Shown piece after piece: positions 1 to 10,400 of a DNA stretch of 64,000 bases (its first letter is position 1; each line of letters starts with the position of its first letter). Both the position numbers and the translations under genes were made by a program. Under the pieces are notes generated by a model, which was not told the origin of the DNA, ran no database searches, and saw only the letters and a list, made by a program, of their open reading frames with translations. This stretch comes from Coenobita brevimanus (Eukaryota > Arthropoda > Malacostraca > Decapoda > Coenobitidae). The stretch is taken from contig CM064666.1 in NCBI GenBank assembly GCA_032717465.1, forward strand, positions 19,817,011-19,881,010, given 5' to 3'.

Positions 1-600
1 CATCTATTCCCTACCCCCTCATCTCTTCCCTATCCCCTTACCTCTTCCCTACCCCCTTACCTCTTCCCTACCCCCTCCCCTCTTCCCGCTACCCCCTTCC
101 CTCTTCCCGCTACCCCCTCCCCTCTTCCCTCTACCCCCCTCACCTCTTCCCTATCCCCTCACCTTATCCCTCTACCGCTTCCCCTCTTCCCTCTACCCCC
201 TCAGCTCTTCCCTCTACCCCCTCAGCTCTTCCCTCTACCCCCTCAGCTCTTCCCTCTACCCCCTCAGCTCTTCCCTACCCACTCACCTCTTCCCTCTACC
301 CCCGTCACCTTTTCCCTACCCCTTCACCTCTTCCCTCTACCCCCTCACCTCTTCCCTCTACCCATCACCTCTTCCCTACCCCCTCATCTCTTCCCTCAAC
401 CCCCCTCCACTGTTCCCTACCCACCACCTCTTCCCTACCCACCACCTCTTCCCTACCCCCCCACGTCTTCCCTACCCCCCACCTCTTCCCTACCCCCTCA
501 CCTCTTCCCTATCCCCTCACCTCATCCTTCTACCCCCCCTCCCATCTCCCTGCTACCAGTCAAACTTCCCCTACCCTCACACCTCTGCTCTCCACCTCTC
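1..600. repeat. Degenerate pyrimidine-rich minisatellite
   Basis: Tandem, drifting copies of a unit of about 18-20 bp built on CTCTTCCCTACCCCCTCAC. The plus strand is almost purely C and T. It probably continues left of the window. No coding potential is seen. Confidence 0.9.
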
Positions 601-611
601 AGGTTGAATTT

Positions 612-715
612 TTCCATTGACACGAAGAAAGAAGAGGATTTTCGCACGACCAAGCAGGCAGAGGATATTTACACGGCCAGGCAAGCAAAGGATATTTACA
701 CCGACACGACAGACG
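612..715. repeat. Short tandem repeat, unit about 31-34 bp
   Basis: Three diverged copies containing GGATATTTACAC or GGATTTTCGCAC followed by a CAGGCA-type block. They lie between the pyrimidine repeat and the CA microsatellite. Confidence 0.5.
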
Positions 716-859
716 ACAAGAGTGGGAAATAATAGCTTTCTTCACAAGTAAAAGGTATTGGAACCATTTTTAAACTTTTTGAAATTTGAAATATTTTTTT
801 CTGAGTTTTTCTCACATCGTACACTTAGTCATGCATTTTGTTTTTGTTAAAAGAGTTAT

Positions 860-1034
<175 letters not shown>

Positions 1035-1037
1035 AAT

Positions 1038-1217
<180 letters not shown>

Positions 1218-1239
1218 TTGCAGGAGAGCACTGATAGCT

Positions 1240-1450
1240 GTGTGGAGGTTGACGGTGGTGATGTCAGCGGTGTTGGTGGTGGTGGTGTGTGGTTGTGATG
1301 GTGGTGGTAGTACGTGGTTGTGGTAGTGGTGGTAGTACGTGGTTGTGGTAGTGGTGGTAGTACGTGGTTGTGGTAGTGGTGATAGTGTTATGCTAGTGGT
1401 TGTGATGGAGTGTGGTTGTGGTGGTGGTGGTGGTAGTGTGGGTGTGGTGA
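1240..1450. repeat. GGT/GTG-rich minisatellite
   Basis: Units such as GTGGTGGTAGTACGTGGTT recur about every 25 bp around 1295-1375, then degrade into TGG triplets. Confidence 0.75.
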
Positions 1451-1687
1451 TGGTACAGTATGGCTGTGAAGAACTTAAAGGAAGGATGTGTGGAATGGGA
1501 AGGAATTGGATGACAAGTTGGGGTAAGAAGACATTGACTTAAGTTTGCAATATAATGTTGATGTTATGGAAAATAAATCTCTCAGGGAACTGTGCTACGA
1601 AGCCTGCTATGCCACCCAGAATACGGGACATAGGCTTAGCAGTAGCATATAGTGCGTACTTTGGCCTAATTGATATTTGCTCCACAG

Positions 1688-1978
1688 AAAACGATGGAAA
1701 CGCCGGATGACGAGATGTCAACCCTAGCCAGCGAGATGGCAACTGCAGGCGAGGGGGAAGGCGAAGCTGCAGCCCCAGAAGACGAGATGGCAACCTCAGA
1801 AGACGAGATGGCAACCTAAGAAGACATGGTAACCTCAGAAGACATGGCAACCTCAGAAGAAGGAGTGGCAACTACGGAAGAAATGGCAGGTGTAGACGAC
1901 GAGATGGCCGCTCGAGAACATGGCAAGCCCTGCAGAGGAACTGGTGCAGCGTGTGTTGTAGCTTGTACTGATAGGTGA
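1688..1978 (+). CDS. Possible exon with acidic EMATSED repeats, interrupted by one stop
   Basis: Tentative exon. A plausible acceptor (TTTGCTCCACAG, ending 1687) precedes an ATG at 1694. The frame reads Glu/Asp/Met/Ala/Thr-rich protein with recurring EDEMATS-type heptads. A TAA at 1817-1819 breaks it where neighbouring repeats read TCA, after which the same frame continues with the same heptads to TGA at 1976-1978. A possible donor (GGTGATG) lies near 1975. The persistence of the repeat grammar past the stop suggests a coding repeat with a recent nonsense change. A non-coding minisatellite with a 3-bp-multiple period would look similar. No homologue is recognised. Confidence 0.3.
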
Positions 1979-2080
1979 TGTGGTAGGGAGGGTAGCAGCA
2001 GCTGTGGCGGCACCTGTATAGCGTTACTCTGGTAGGCATTGCGTTCCTTAGGCACCTTTGATGTTCCTGTATTTCTCCAG

Positions 2081-2175
2081 GCGATGCAGAGACGGCTGCG
2101 AGGAGAGACGAGACGGCCGAGAGACCAGGGGAGACCGGAGAGCCTGCAGGGAGATCGGAGCGGGGGACAGGACAG
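2081..2175 (+). CDS. Possible small exon, purine-rich
   Basis: It is bounded by a good acceptor (TGTATTTCTCCAG, ending 2080) and a possible donor (CAGGTGACA, GT at 2176). The 95-bp interval is rich in GAGACC-type purine repeats and is open in all three frames; one reads Glu/Thr/Ala/Gly-rich. It could be the exon after the 1688-1978 candidate, but the phases cannot be settled from sequence alone. Function unknown. Confidence 0.2.
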
Positions 2176-2179
2176 GTGA

Positions 2180-2990
2180 CAGGTTGTATTTTTCTTTGTA
2201 TTTTCCTTTAGGGTGTGATTGTGTGTGCATGAGTTTTTTTTTCTGTTTTTTTTTTTTTGCGTGTGTGTGTGTTTAGTTCCCAGCATACTAGGCTGGGTGT
2301 GGCAGGTAGGTGGGTCTGGGGTGGGAGGTGGGGTGGGGGGAGGCGGGAAAGGGGGGACTTCCTTCCATTTCCATCTTCCTCTCCGTCCGTCCTGTCTGCC
2401 TGTCCTCAGCGCAGCCGAACGTGCTGGGATGGTGTGTCTGTCTGTTAGTGTCTGTCTACTTTAGTGCTTCTTTCTCTTCCCCACCTTTACTTTTTTATGC
2501 GCTTTTTCTTTTTCTGTCGTTCTAGAGTGAGCGTGATGGAGAGAGGGTAGAGGGGTGAGTAGGAGTGAGGGAGCGAGTTGGAGATAGACATAGGACCTAC
2601 TACATAATATTAATTGCTAAAGGTATCTTGCCCGTATTTAACTGCTATACTTTGATAATACTTGAAACATTTGCTCTAGTCCAATACTTTTGTGATATAC
2701 TTTGAGATACTTATACTTTAATATATAAAATCTTCTGCCAGAGTAACCTAACAGCTGCTGCCATTGCTACTTGTAAACTTGTAAATGTATTGTAATTGTA
2801 AACTCTTGTAAAACACTAAAGATAATAAAAGAGTCAGCTGTATATCAACTTTACTTTGCCCTTTATGGTATTACAAATGACTAAAATACAATATCACAGA
2901 AAAAGTAAAGTATGCAAAGAAAGCATACAATGCTATACTCTAGTTCCCAAAGACATGGAACAGAGTACACAGTAGACTCCAGCACGTTAA
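2180..2990. other. No gene seen; low-complexity and AT-rich DNA
   Basis: Contains a T-rich/GT tract near 2233-2272, a G-rich patch near 2310-2360 and AT-rich unique-looking DNA. Two AATAAA-like motifs lie near 2820-2830, but no supported gene ends there. Confidence 0.5.
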
Positions 2991-2994
2991 CTTG

Positions 2995-3206
2995 CTGGTA
3001 TAAACTCTTGGGTATAAAAACCCACAATTCAACTTTGACTTTATACCAGTTCCACGATCTCGAAAAATCCTAAGTCCAAAAGGCACTCCAATTTGGACTT
3101 AGGATTTCTTTTCAAGTGACTGGATCTGGTATAAGTCTTAAGGGCACCAAAACCCTTACTTCGGACTTAGACTTTATACCCACCAGAGAAGTGGGTATAA
3201 AGTCTA
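2995..3206. repeat. Cluster of three perfect inverted repeats (hairpins)
   Basis: Arms: 2995-3004 with 3040-3049 (10 bp, CTGGTATAAA); 3065-3080 with 3092-3107 (16 bp, AAATCCTAAGTCCAAA); 3168-3183 with 3191-3206 (16 bp, TAGACTTTATACCCAC). The two 16-bp stems have loops of 11 and 7 nt. GGTATAA and AAGTC words recur between the hairpins. Confidence 0.8.
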
Positions 3207-3293
3207 GGGATATAAAAGCCCTACTTCAACTTTAGAAACTGTGACCAAGGGGGGGGGGACACCTACCTTACCTTAAAAAACTCTCTGGATGTA

Positions 3294-3400
3294 AACCCCC
3301 CCCCCCCCCTGTTTCAACTAGAAACTCTACGAATGTAAAACCCCTGTTTCAACTAGAAACTCTACGAATGTAAAACCCCTATTTCAACTTACATTTTTAT
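3294..3400. repeat. C-homopolymer plus about 35-bp tandem repeat
   Basis: A run of C near 3296-3310 is followed by two to three copies of a unit containing AACTCTACGAATGTAAAACC. Another copy of the unit appears at 3948-3980, beyond the inserted LINE fragment. Confidence 0.7.
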
Positions 3401-3415
3401 GGGGTTTGGTATAAA

Positions 3416-3949
3416 ATCTATCTATCTATCTATCTATATACCTAGGCTGCTTCCCCCAAGGAAAGGGAGGTAGCCGAGACAAGACGACTCACTCTCCATT
3501 TACTCATCCATTCAAACACATTCATTCGCATCTTAGCCCCAAAGGGGAGAACGGACAGATCCTCACCGCACCACACCGCACAAGGGTCAACTGGGCAATG
3601 CAATCAGTGACATCCGCAGCAGGGCCCGACAGCAGAACTGGTTTACCCCTGCCACATCATAACAGACCCATCCCCTTACCCGCACCTGACCTGACTAGCT
3701 GATCAGACCAAATGCGGGAGAATATCCCCTCAGGGCTGCGTCATCACTTATTCATTCACAATTTCTCTCCATTTATTTCTGTCACGCACAGCCACTCTTC
3801 CTTGCTCAACAGACATCCCTCTCGCATCCAGCGCTCTCTTCACACTGTCCATCCATCCTATTCGTGGTCTTCCTCTCAGCCTTACACCTCTCACATCAGA
3901 TCTAGTTATCTTTTTCACCAATCGCTCATTATCTGACGGAGGTGTGCAA
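3416..3949 (-). mobile_element. 3' end of an RTE-like LINE, 5'-truncated
   Basis: The minus strand from about 3949 reads a C-terminal LINE peptide containing VRGVRLRGRPRIGWMDSV and then DRNKWREIVNE before a stop, matching the G-R-P-R...W and D-R-x-x-W pattern typical of the end of RTE-type ORF2. About 230 bp of 3' UTR and a (TAGA)n tail (TCTA on plus, 3418-3437) follow. Endonuclease and RT domains are absent. The tandem unit described at 3294-3400 occurs on both sides, so the fragment probably inserted into that array. Confidence 0.65.
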
Positions 3950-3989
3950 AAACTCTACGGATGTAAAACCCCTATTTCGGACTTTGACT

Positions 3990-4640
3990 ATGCAGACCCC
4001 TCCCCCAGGTACAGCAAAACCAGTCCTTTGGTCAGCTATGGTTTATTGATGGGTAACTACAGTATTTGTACGACTGACTAGCTTCATTACTTAGTGCAAT
4101 TAGCACTGCCTTGACTAGCAGTAATAGCCTTATTTCGGCTGTTTATAATCCTCCAGAGTTATTTCCTCTGGTGCCTGCAGTTTATTTATGTTACTGCCAG
4201 ACTGTTTTATATATACTCGGGTGCTGAAGCTCCTGTACACTGGCCCTCCAGGTCATCTCGCTGGTTGGTAGTTTTCATAGTACTTCTTACCTTAGTGTTC
4301 TCCATTCAGATTTTTTCCCATGTGTACTTAAGGTATCTTGATAAGGAAACCTGCTATGAGTGTACTGCAGACACACTGCATGTAAGTCTGACCAGCTATT
4401 GTATCCAGTGTAGGTAATGGTGTTCTTTACCCATGTCCTATTTCAGAGTAGATCCAGATACTCCTATGTATCCTTTCACTAGTGCTGTTATCAAAGCCTT
4501 CTTACCATCCTGTCAGTGAAAGTTCTAAGTCTATTGTGCAGTCAGGTTTACCCCTTCGTCAAAGTCCAAATGAGGTACTGAAGTGGGTATACTGCACCTT
4601 TATCAGTTCATCAAGCCAGATCTAAAGACTATCAGTTCTC
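3990..4640. other. No gene seen
   Basis: AT-balanced, apparently low-copy DNA with short recurring words such as GACTAGC and GTGCTG. No open frame of note and no convincing splice-site pair. Confidence 0.4.
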
Positions 4641-4654
4641 AAAGCAGCTAAGTT

Positions 4655-5318
4655 AAAGTATCAAGGCTTCAGTGCCATAGGTAGTGCTAAGTTAATATGA
4701 ATGCTTGAATGCCATAGGTGATGCTAGGTTAATATGAAGGCTTGCATGCCATAGGTAGTGCTAAGTTAATATGAAGGCTTGCATGCCATAGGTAGTGCTA
4801 TGTTAATATGAAGGCTTCAATGCCATAGATAATGCTGTTAATATGAAGGCTTCAATGCCATAGGTAATGCCAAGTTAATATGAAGGCTTCAATGCCATAG
4901 GTAGTGCTAAGTTAATATAAAGGCTTCAATGCCATAGGTAATGCTAAGTTAATATGAAGGCTTCAATGCCATAGGTAATGCTAAGTTAATATGAAGGCTT
5001 GTGGCCATAGGTAGTGCTAAGTCAATATGAATGCTTGAATGTCATAGGTGACGCTAAGCTAACATGAAGGCTTGTATGCCATAGGTAGTGTTAAGTTAAT
5101 ATGAAGGCTTCAGTGCCATAGGTAGTGCTAAGTTAAATATACGAAAGCTTGAATGCCATAGGTAGTGCTAAGCTAAAAGCTGAAGGCTTCAATGCCATAG
5201 GTAGTGCTAAGTCAATATGAATGCTTGAATGCCATAGGTAGTGCTAAGTTAATATGAATGCTTGAATGCCATAGGTAGTGCCAAGTTAATATGAAGGCTT
5301 GAATGCCATAGGTAGTGA
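4655..5318. repeat. 37-bp tandem array, about 18 copies
   Basis: The unit is built on TGCCATAGGTAGTGCTAAG followed by TTAATATGAAGGCTT. The CATAGG word recurs about every 37 bp with small indels, from about 4674 to 5303. Stops occur in all frames, so it is not coding. Confidence 0.93.
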
Positions 5319-5319
5319 A

Positions 5320-6290
5320 GGGAGGTGTGACTCACTGGGTACTGAGTCACTATCCTTTGGTCCTATTCACCCCTATTTATTAACCATGTGGTAGGTAAGG
5401 TCCAGGGATAATAGGTAAAGTATCTGGATCTCCTCTAATGGCCCGAATAAAATTACTATTATTTACTGCATGTGTATAGATAAGCTGGTCAGTTACAGTA
5501 TTTGTACATGGTTGAGTGTCCTATTCAGATTAAATTTTCAAAGTAAAACATCAGTGGGAATTAAGCTTTGTCTCTGGATCCAAACTCTTCAGTTTATACC
5601 ATATTGTTGTTTGCTGTCAGCCTAAGTAGGTATTTAACAACACCAGTCCAGTCATTTATTCCGGCAATCTTTACAAGGTGTTTTCCTCTATAGGATAAAA
5701 GCGTCAGCAACCGTAGTTCTAACTAGTTGGATCATTATTTCCAAGTGTCACTTATCCGACGCAAATTCTTGTGTTTCCTCCAAGACCAAGGATCTTTCTG
5801 GCCAGGATAGGTTTCTCATCAGGTGAAAGGCGAAGAGAGGCAGTGTGTGGAGGTCCAGTTTTATTGTACCAATGTCATATATAATCTGGCCAAAGTTCTT
5901 CAAAGTCTTATAATCCAGGACTTAAATGGACATCTCTCTGGGCAGGGAGGCGAATTCTGATCGGCTGAATGGCGAAGAAGCGAGTAGTGGTGGTGTCATC
6001 GATGGAGTGGCTAAGACAGGAGAGGAGTGGAGATGTGGATGGAGAGGCGAGAAGTATGGCCTTTGGAATGTCGGTCTGGCTGCTGTCTTCCCAAGCAACC
6101 ACACCTGCGGGAGAAAGTCTGAGGAGATCACACTGCACAGGTACAGAGTTTGTCTTTAGTTATAATGTTTTCATCAGTGTCTGCTTCCTCCACCTGTACT
6201 GAAGCCAACTGGGGTTTAATATTCAAGGAGAAAGTGTTTAAAGTGTGTGAAATTTTCAGAGTAAAAGGAAAGAATCAGTTGTAATAGTCC
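5320..6290. other. No supported gene
   Basis: Mostly unique-looking DNA. Around 5926-6202 short overlapping open frames occur on both strands, but none has a recognisable domain or a convincing start, so I do not call a gene. Confidence 0.4.
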
Positions 6291-6295
6291 TAGAG

Positions 6296-6770
6296 AGGGC
6301 CCTGGGGTGTGGTGAGGGGTGGGAGGGATGGGGTGATGGAGGGGTGGGGTGAGGGGAGGGGTGGGGTGAGGGGAGGGGTGGGGTGAGGGGAGGGGTGGGG
6401 TGAGGGGAGGGGTCGGGTGAGGGGAGGGGTGGGGTGAGGGGAGGGGTGGGGTAAGGGGGGTGGTGGGGTGAGAGGGGGTGAGGTGAGAGCTGGGTGGGGT
6501 AAAAGGGGGGGTGAGGGGGGTGAGGTGTGGGGTGGGGGAGGGGGGCGGTGGGGTGAGGGGAGGGGGGCGGTGGGGTGAGGGGAGGGGGGCGGTGGGGTGA
6601 GGGGAGGGGGGGTGGGGTGAGGGGAGGGGGGGTGGGGTGAGGGGAGGGGGTGGGGTGAGGGGAGGGGGGGGTGGGGTGAGGGGAGGGGGGTGGGGTGAGG
6701 GGAGGGGGGAGTGGGTGAGGGGGGAGTGGGTGTGGGGGGAGGTGGGGTGATGTGAGGGGAGGGAGAATAG
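6296..6770. repeat. G-rich minisatellite with G-quadruplex potential
   Basis: Units of about 17-18 bp (GGGGAGGGGTGGGGTGA and variants with a longer G run) are repeated without break. Closely spaced GGGG runs fit the G-quadruplex pattern on the plus strand. Long proline-rich minus-strand frames here are repeat artefacts. Confidence 0.92.
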
Positions 6771-6889
6771 GGAAAAGAAGAGGAAGGTAGGGGTGGGGGA
6801 GTAGGAAGAAGCCAGCAGCTAAACGAACGAGGTTGAAGGGGAATAGGGAATAGAGCATATCCATTCCAGTACTCAGTAATACACTGTCC

Positions 6890-7345
6890 AACCCATCCAC
6901 TGTATCCAATCCAGTCCATCCCATCCCCACGACATCCAACCCAGCCCAACCCAACCCCACGACACCCAACCCCACGACACCCAACCCAGGCCAACCCCAC
7001 GATATCCATCCCAACCCAACCCCAAGACATCCAACCCAACCCAACCCCACCCCACGACATCCAACCCAGCCCCACGACACCCAACCCAACCCAATCGAAC
7101 CCCACGACATCCATCCCAACCCAACCCAACCCCACGACATCCAACTCAACTCAACCCCACGACATCCAACCCAACTCAACCCCACGACATCCAACCCAAC
7201 TCAACCCCACGACATCCAACCCAACTCAACCCCAAGACATCCATCTCAACCCTCCACAACATCCAATTCTTCCTTCAGTATAAAGCCCTTTCAGCCAACC
7301 CCACCTTATAACCATCCCAACCCCACAATATCCACACCAACCCCT
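6890..7345. repeat. C-rich minisatellite, unit about 24-26 bp
   Basis: Recurring CCCCACGACATCCAACCCAA units, C-rich on plus, that is, of opposite skew to the arrays on both sides. Copies decay toward 7345. Confidence 0.88.
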
Positions 7346-7479
7346 CATCAAATAGTTTTCAGGTATAAAGACAGAGGTAATCGAGGTATGATAAAAGATT
7401 TCCAGAGTTTATTAAAAGTAAGTTTTATTTTGAGCTGGCTTCATCAGTAGAGTTGTCAGCGATCAGGAAGGCTCTGGTG

Positions 7480-10400
7480 GGTGGCAGGTGGTGGGTGGGT
7501 GGCAGGTGGTGGGTGGGTGGCAGGTGGTGGGTGGGTGGCAGGTGGTGGGTGGGTGGCAGGTGGTGGGTAGGTGGGTGGGTGGCAGGTGGGTGGCAGGTGG
7601 GTGGCAGGTGGGTGGCAGGTGGGCGGCAAGTGGGCGACAAGTGGACGACAGGTGGCAGGTGGCAGGTAGGTGGCAGGTAGGTGGCAGGTAGGTGGTAGGT
7701 GGCAGGTAGGTGGTAGGTGGCAGGTAGGTGGTAGGTGGCAGGTAGGTGGTGGGTGGCAGGTAGGTGGTAGGTGGTGGGTGGCAGGTAGGTGGTAGGAGGC
7801 AGGTAGGTGGTAGGTGGTGGGTGGCAGGTAGGTGGTAGGTGGTGGGTGGCAGGTAGGTGGTAGGTGGTGGGTGGCAGGTAGGTGGTAGGTGGTGGGTGGC
7901 AGGTAGGTGGTAGGTGGTGGGTGGCAGGTAGGTGGTAGGTGGTGGGTGGCAGGTAGGTGGTAGGAGGCAGGTAGGTGGTAGGAGGCAGGTAGGTGGTAGG
8001 AGGCAGGTAGGTGGTAGGAGGCAGGTAGGTGGTAGGAGGCAGGTAGGTGGTAGGAGGCAGGTAGGTGGTAGGAGGCAGGTAGGTGGTAGGAGGCAGGTAG
8101 GTGGTAGGAGGCAGGTAGGTGGTAGGAGGCAGGTAGGTGGTAGGTGGCAGGTAGGTGGCAGGTAGGTGGTAGGTGGCAGGTAGGTGGTAGGTGGTGGGTG
8201 GCAGGTAGGTGGTGGGTGGCAGGTAGGTGGTAGGTGGCAGGTAGGTGGTAGGTGGCAGGTAGGTGGTAGGTGGTGGGTGGCAGGTAGGTGGTAGGTGGTA
8301 GGTGGCAGGTAGGTGGCAGGTAGGTGGTAGGTGGTGGGTGGCAGGTTGGTGGTAGGTGGTGGGTGGCAGGTGGGTGGCAGGTGGGTGGTAGGTGGTGGGT
8401 GGCAGGTGGGTGGTAGGTGGTGGGTGGCAGGTGGGTGGTAGGTGGCAGGTGGGTGGTAGGTGGCAGGTGGGTGGTAGGTGGCAGGTGGGTGGCAGGTGGC
8501 AGGTGGGTGGCAGGTGGGTGGCAGGTGGCAGGTGGGTGGCAGGTGGGTGGTTGGTGGCAGGTGGGTGGTAGGTGGCAGGTGGGTGGTAGGTGGCAGGTGG
8601 GTGGTAGGTGGCAGGTGGGTGGTAGGTGGCAGGTGGGTGGTAGGTGGCAGGTGGGTGGTAGGTGGCAGGTGGCAGGTGGCAGGTGGGTGGTAGGTGGTAG
8701 GTGGGTGGCAGGTGGCAGGTGGGTGGTGGGTGGCAGGTGGCAGGTGGGTGGTAGGTGGCAGGTGGTAGGTAGGTGGTAGGTGGTAGGTGGCAGGTGGATG
8801 GTAGGTGGCAGGTGGATGGTAGGTGGCAGGTGGATGGTAGGTGGCAGGTGGATGGTAGGTGGCAGGTGGATGGTAGGTGGCAGGTGGATGGTAGGTGGCA
8901 GGTGGATGGTAGGTGGCAGGTGGTAGTTGGCATGTGGCAGGTGGATGGTAGGTGGCAGGTGGTAGTTGGCATGTGGCAGGTGGTTAAGTTACATGGGGGT
9001 AGTTGTGTGGTGGGTGGTGGCAGGTAAGTGGTGGCGGGTAAGTGGTGGCGGGTAAGTGGTGGCGGGTAAGTGGTGGCGGGTAAGTGGTGGCGGGTAAGTG
9101 GTGGCGGGTAAGTGCTGGCAGGTGGGTGGTGGGTGGCAGGTGGGTGGTGGGTGGCAGGTGGGTGGCAGGTGGGTGGCAGGTGGGTGGCGGGTGGGTGGAG
9201 GGTGGGTGGTGGGTGGCAGGTGGGTGGTGGGTGGCAGGTGAGTGGCAGGTGAGTGGCGGGTGAGTGGCGGGTGGGTGGCGGGTGGGTGGCGGGTGGGTGG
9301 CGGGTGGGTGGCGGGTGGGTGGCAGGTGAGTGGCGGGTGGATGACAGGTGAGTGGCGGGTGGATGACGCGTGGGTGGCTGGTGGGTGGCGGGTGGGTGGG
9401 TGGTGGGTGGGTGGGGGGTGGGTGGTGGGTGGGTGGTGGGTGGTGGGTGGCAGGTGGGTGGCAGGTGGGTGGCAGGTAGTGGGTGGGTGGTAGGTAGTGG
9501 GTGGGTGGTAGGTAGTGGGTGGGTGGTAGGTGGGTGGTAGGTGGGTGGTGGGTGGTGGGTGGTGGGTGGTGGGTGGTGGGTGGTGGGTGGTGGGTGGTGG
9601 GTGGTGGGTGGTAGGTGGGTGGTGGCAGGTGGGTGGGTGGCAGGTGGGTGGGTGGCAGGTGGGTGGTGGGTGGGTGGCAGGTGGGTGGCAGGTGGGTGGT
9701 AGGTGGGTGGGGAGTGGGTGGGGGGTGGTAGGTGGGTGGTAGGTGGGTGGGGGGTGGTGGGGGGTGGTTGGTGGGTGGGGGTGGTAGCTCGGTGGACGTG
9801 GTAGGTGAGATATGGGTGGTAGGTGGGTTATGGGTGGTAGGTGGGTGATGGGTGGTAGGTGGGTGATGGGTGGTAGGTGGGTGATGGGTGGTAGGTGGGC
9901 GATGGGTGGCAGGTGGGTGGGGGGGTGGCAGGTGGGTGGGGGGGTGGCAGGTGGGTGGGGGGGTGGCAGGTGGGCGGGGGGTGGCAGGTGGGAGGGGGGT
10001 GGGAGGTGGGGGGGGGGTGGCAGGTGGGTGGGTGGTGGCAGGTGGGTGGGTGGGTGGGTGGTGGCAGGTGGGTGGGGGGTGGCAGGTGGGTGGGGGTGGC
10101 AGGGGGGGGGGGGGTGGCAGGTGGGTGGGGGGTGGCAGGTGGGTGGGGGTGGTGGGTGGCAGATGGGTGGTGGGTGGCAGATGGGTGGCAGATGGGTGGT
10201 GGGTGGTGGGTGGCAGATGGGTGGTGGGTGGTGGGTGGCAGATGGGTGGTGGGTGGCAGATGGGTGATGGGTGGCAGGTGGGTGATGGGTGGCAGGTGGG
10301 TGATGGGTGGCAGGTGGGTGATGGGTGGCAGGTGGGTGGTGGGTGGCAGGTGGGTGGTGGGTGGCAGGTGATGGGTGGCAGATGGGTGGTGGGTGGCAGG

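Noticed and set aside
4655..5318. CRISPR-like array
   Set aside because: Continuous 37-bp tandem repeat with no spacers.
5908..6202. Overlapping short frames on both strands
   Set aside because: No recognisable domain, no convincing start or splice borders, and neither strand is favoured.
6256..7194. Proline-rich frame resembling an extensin-like protein
   Set aside because: It spans two unrelated minisatellites of opposite base skew; the similarity is compositional only.
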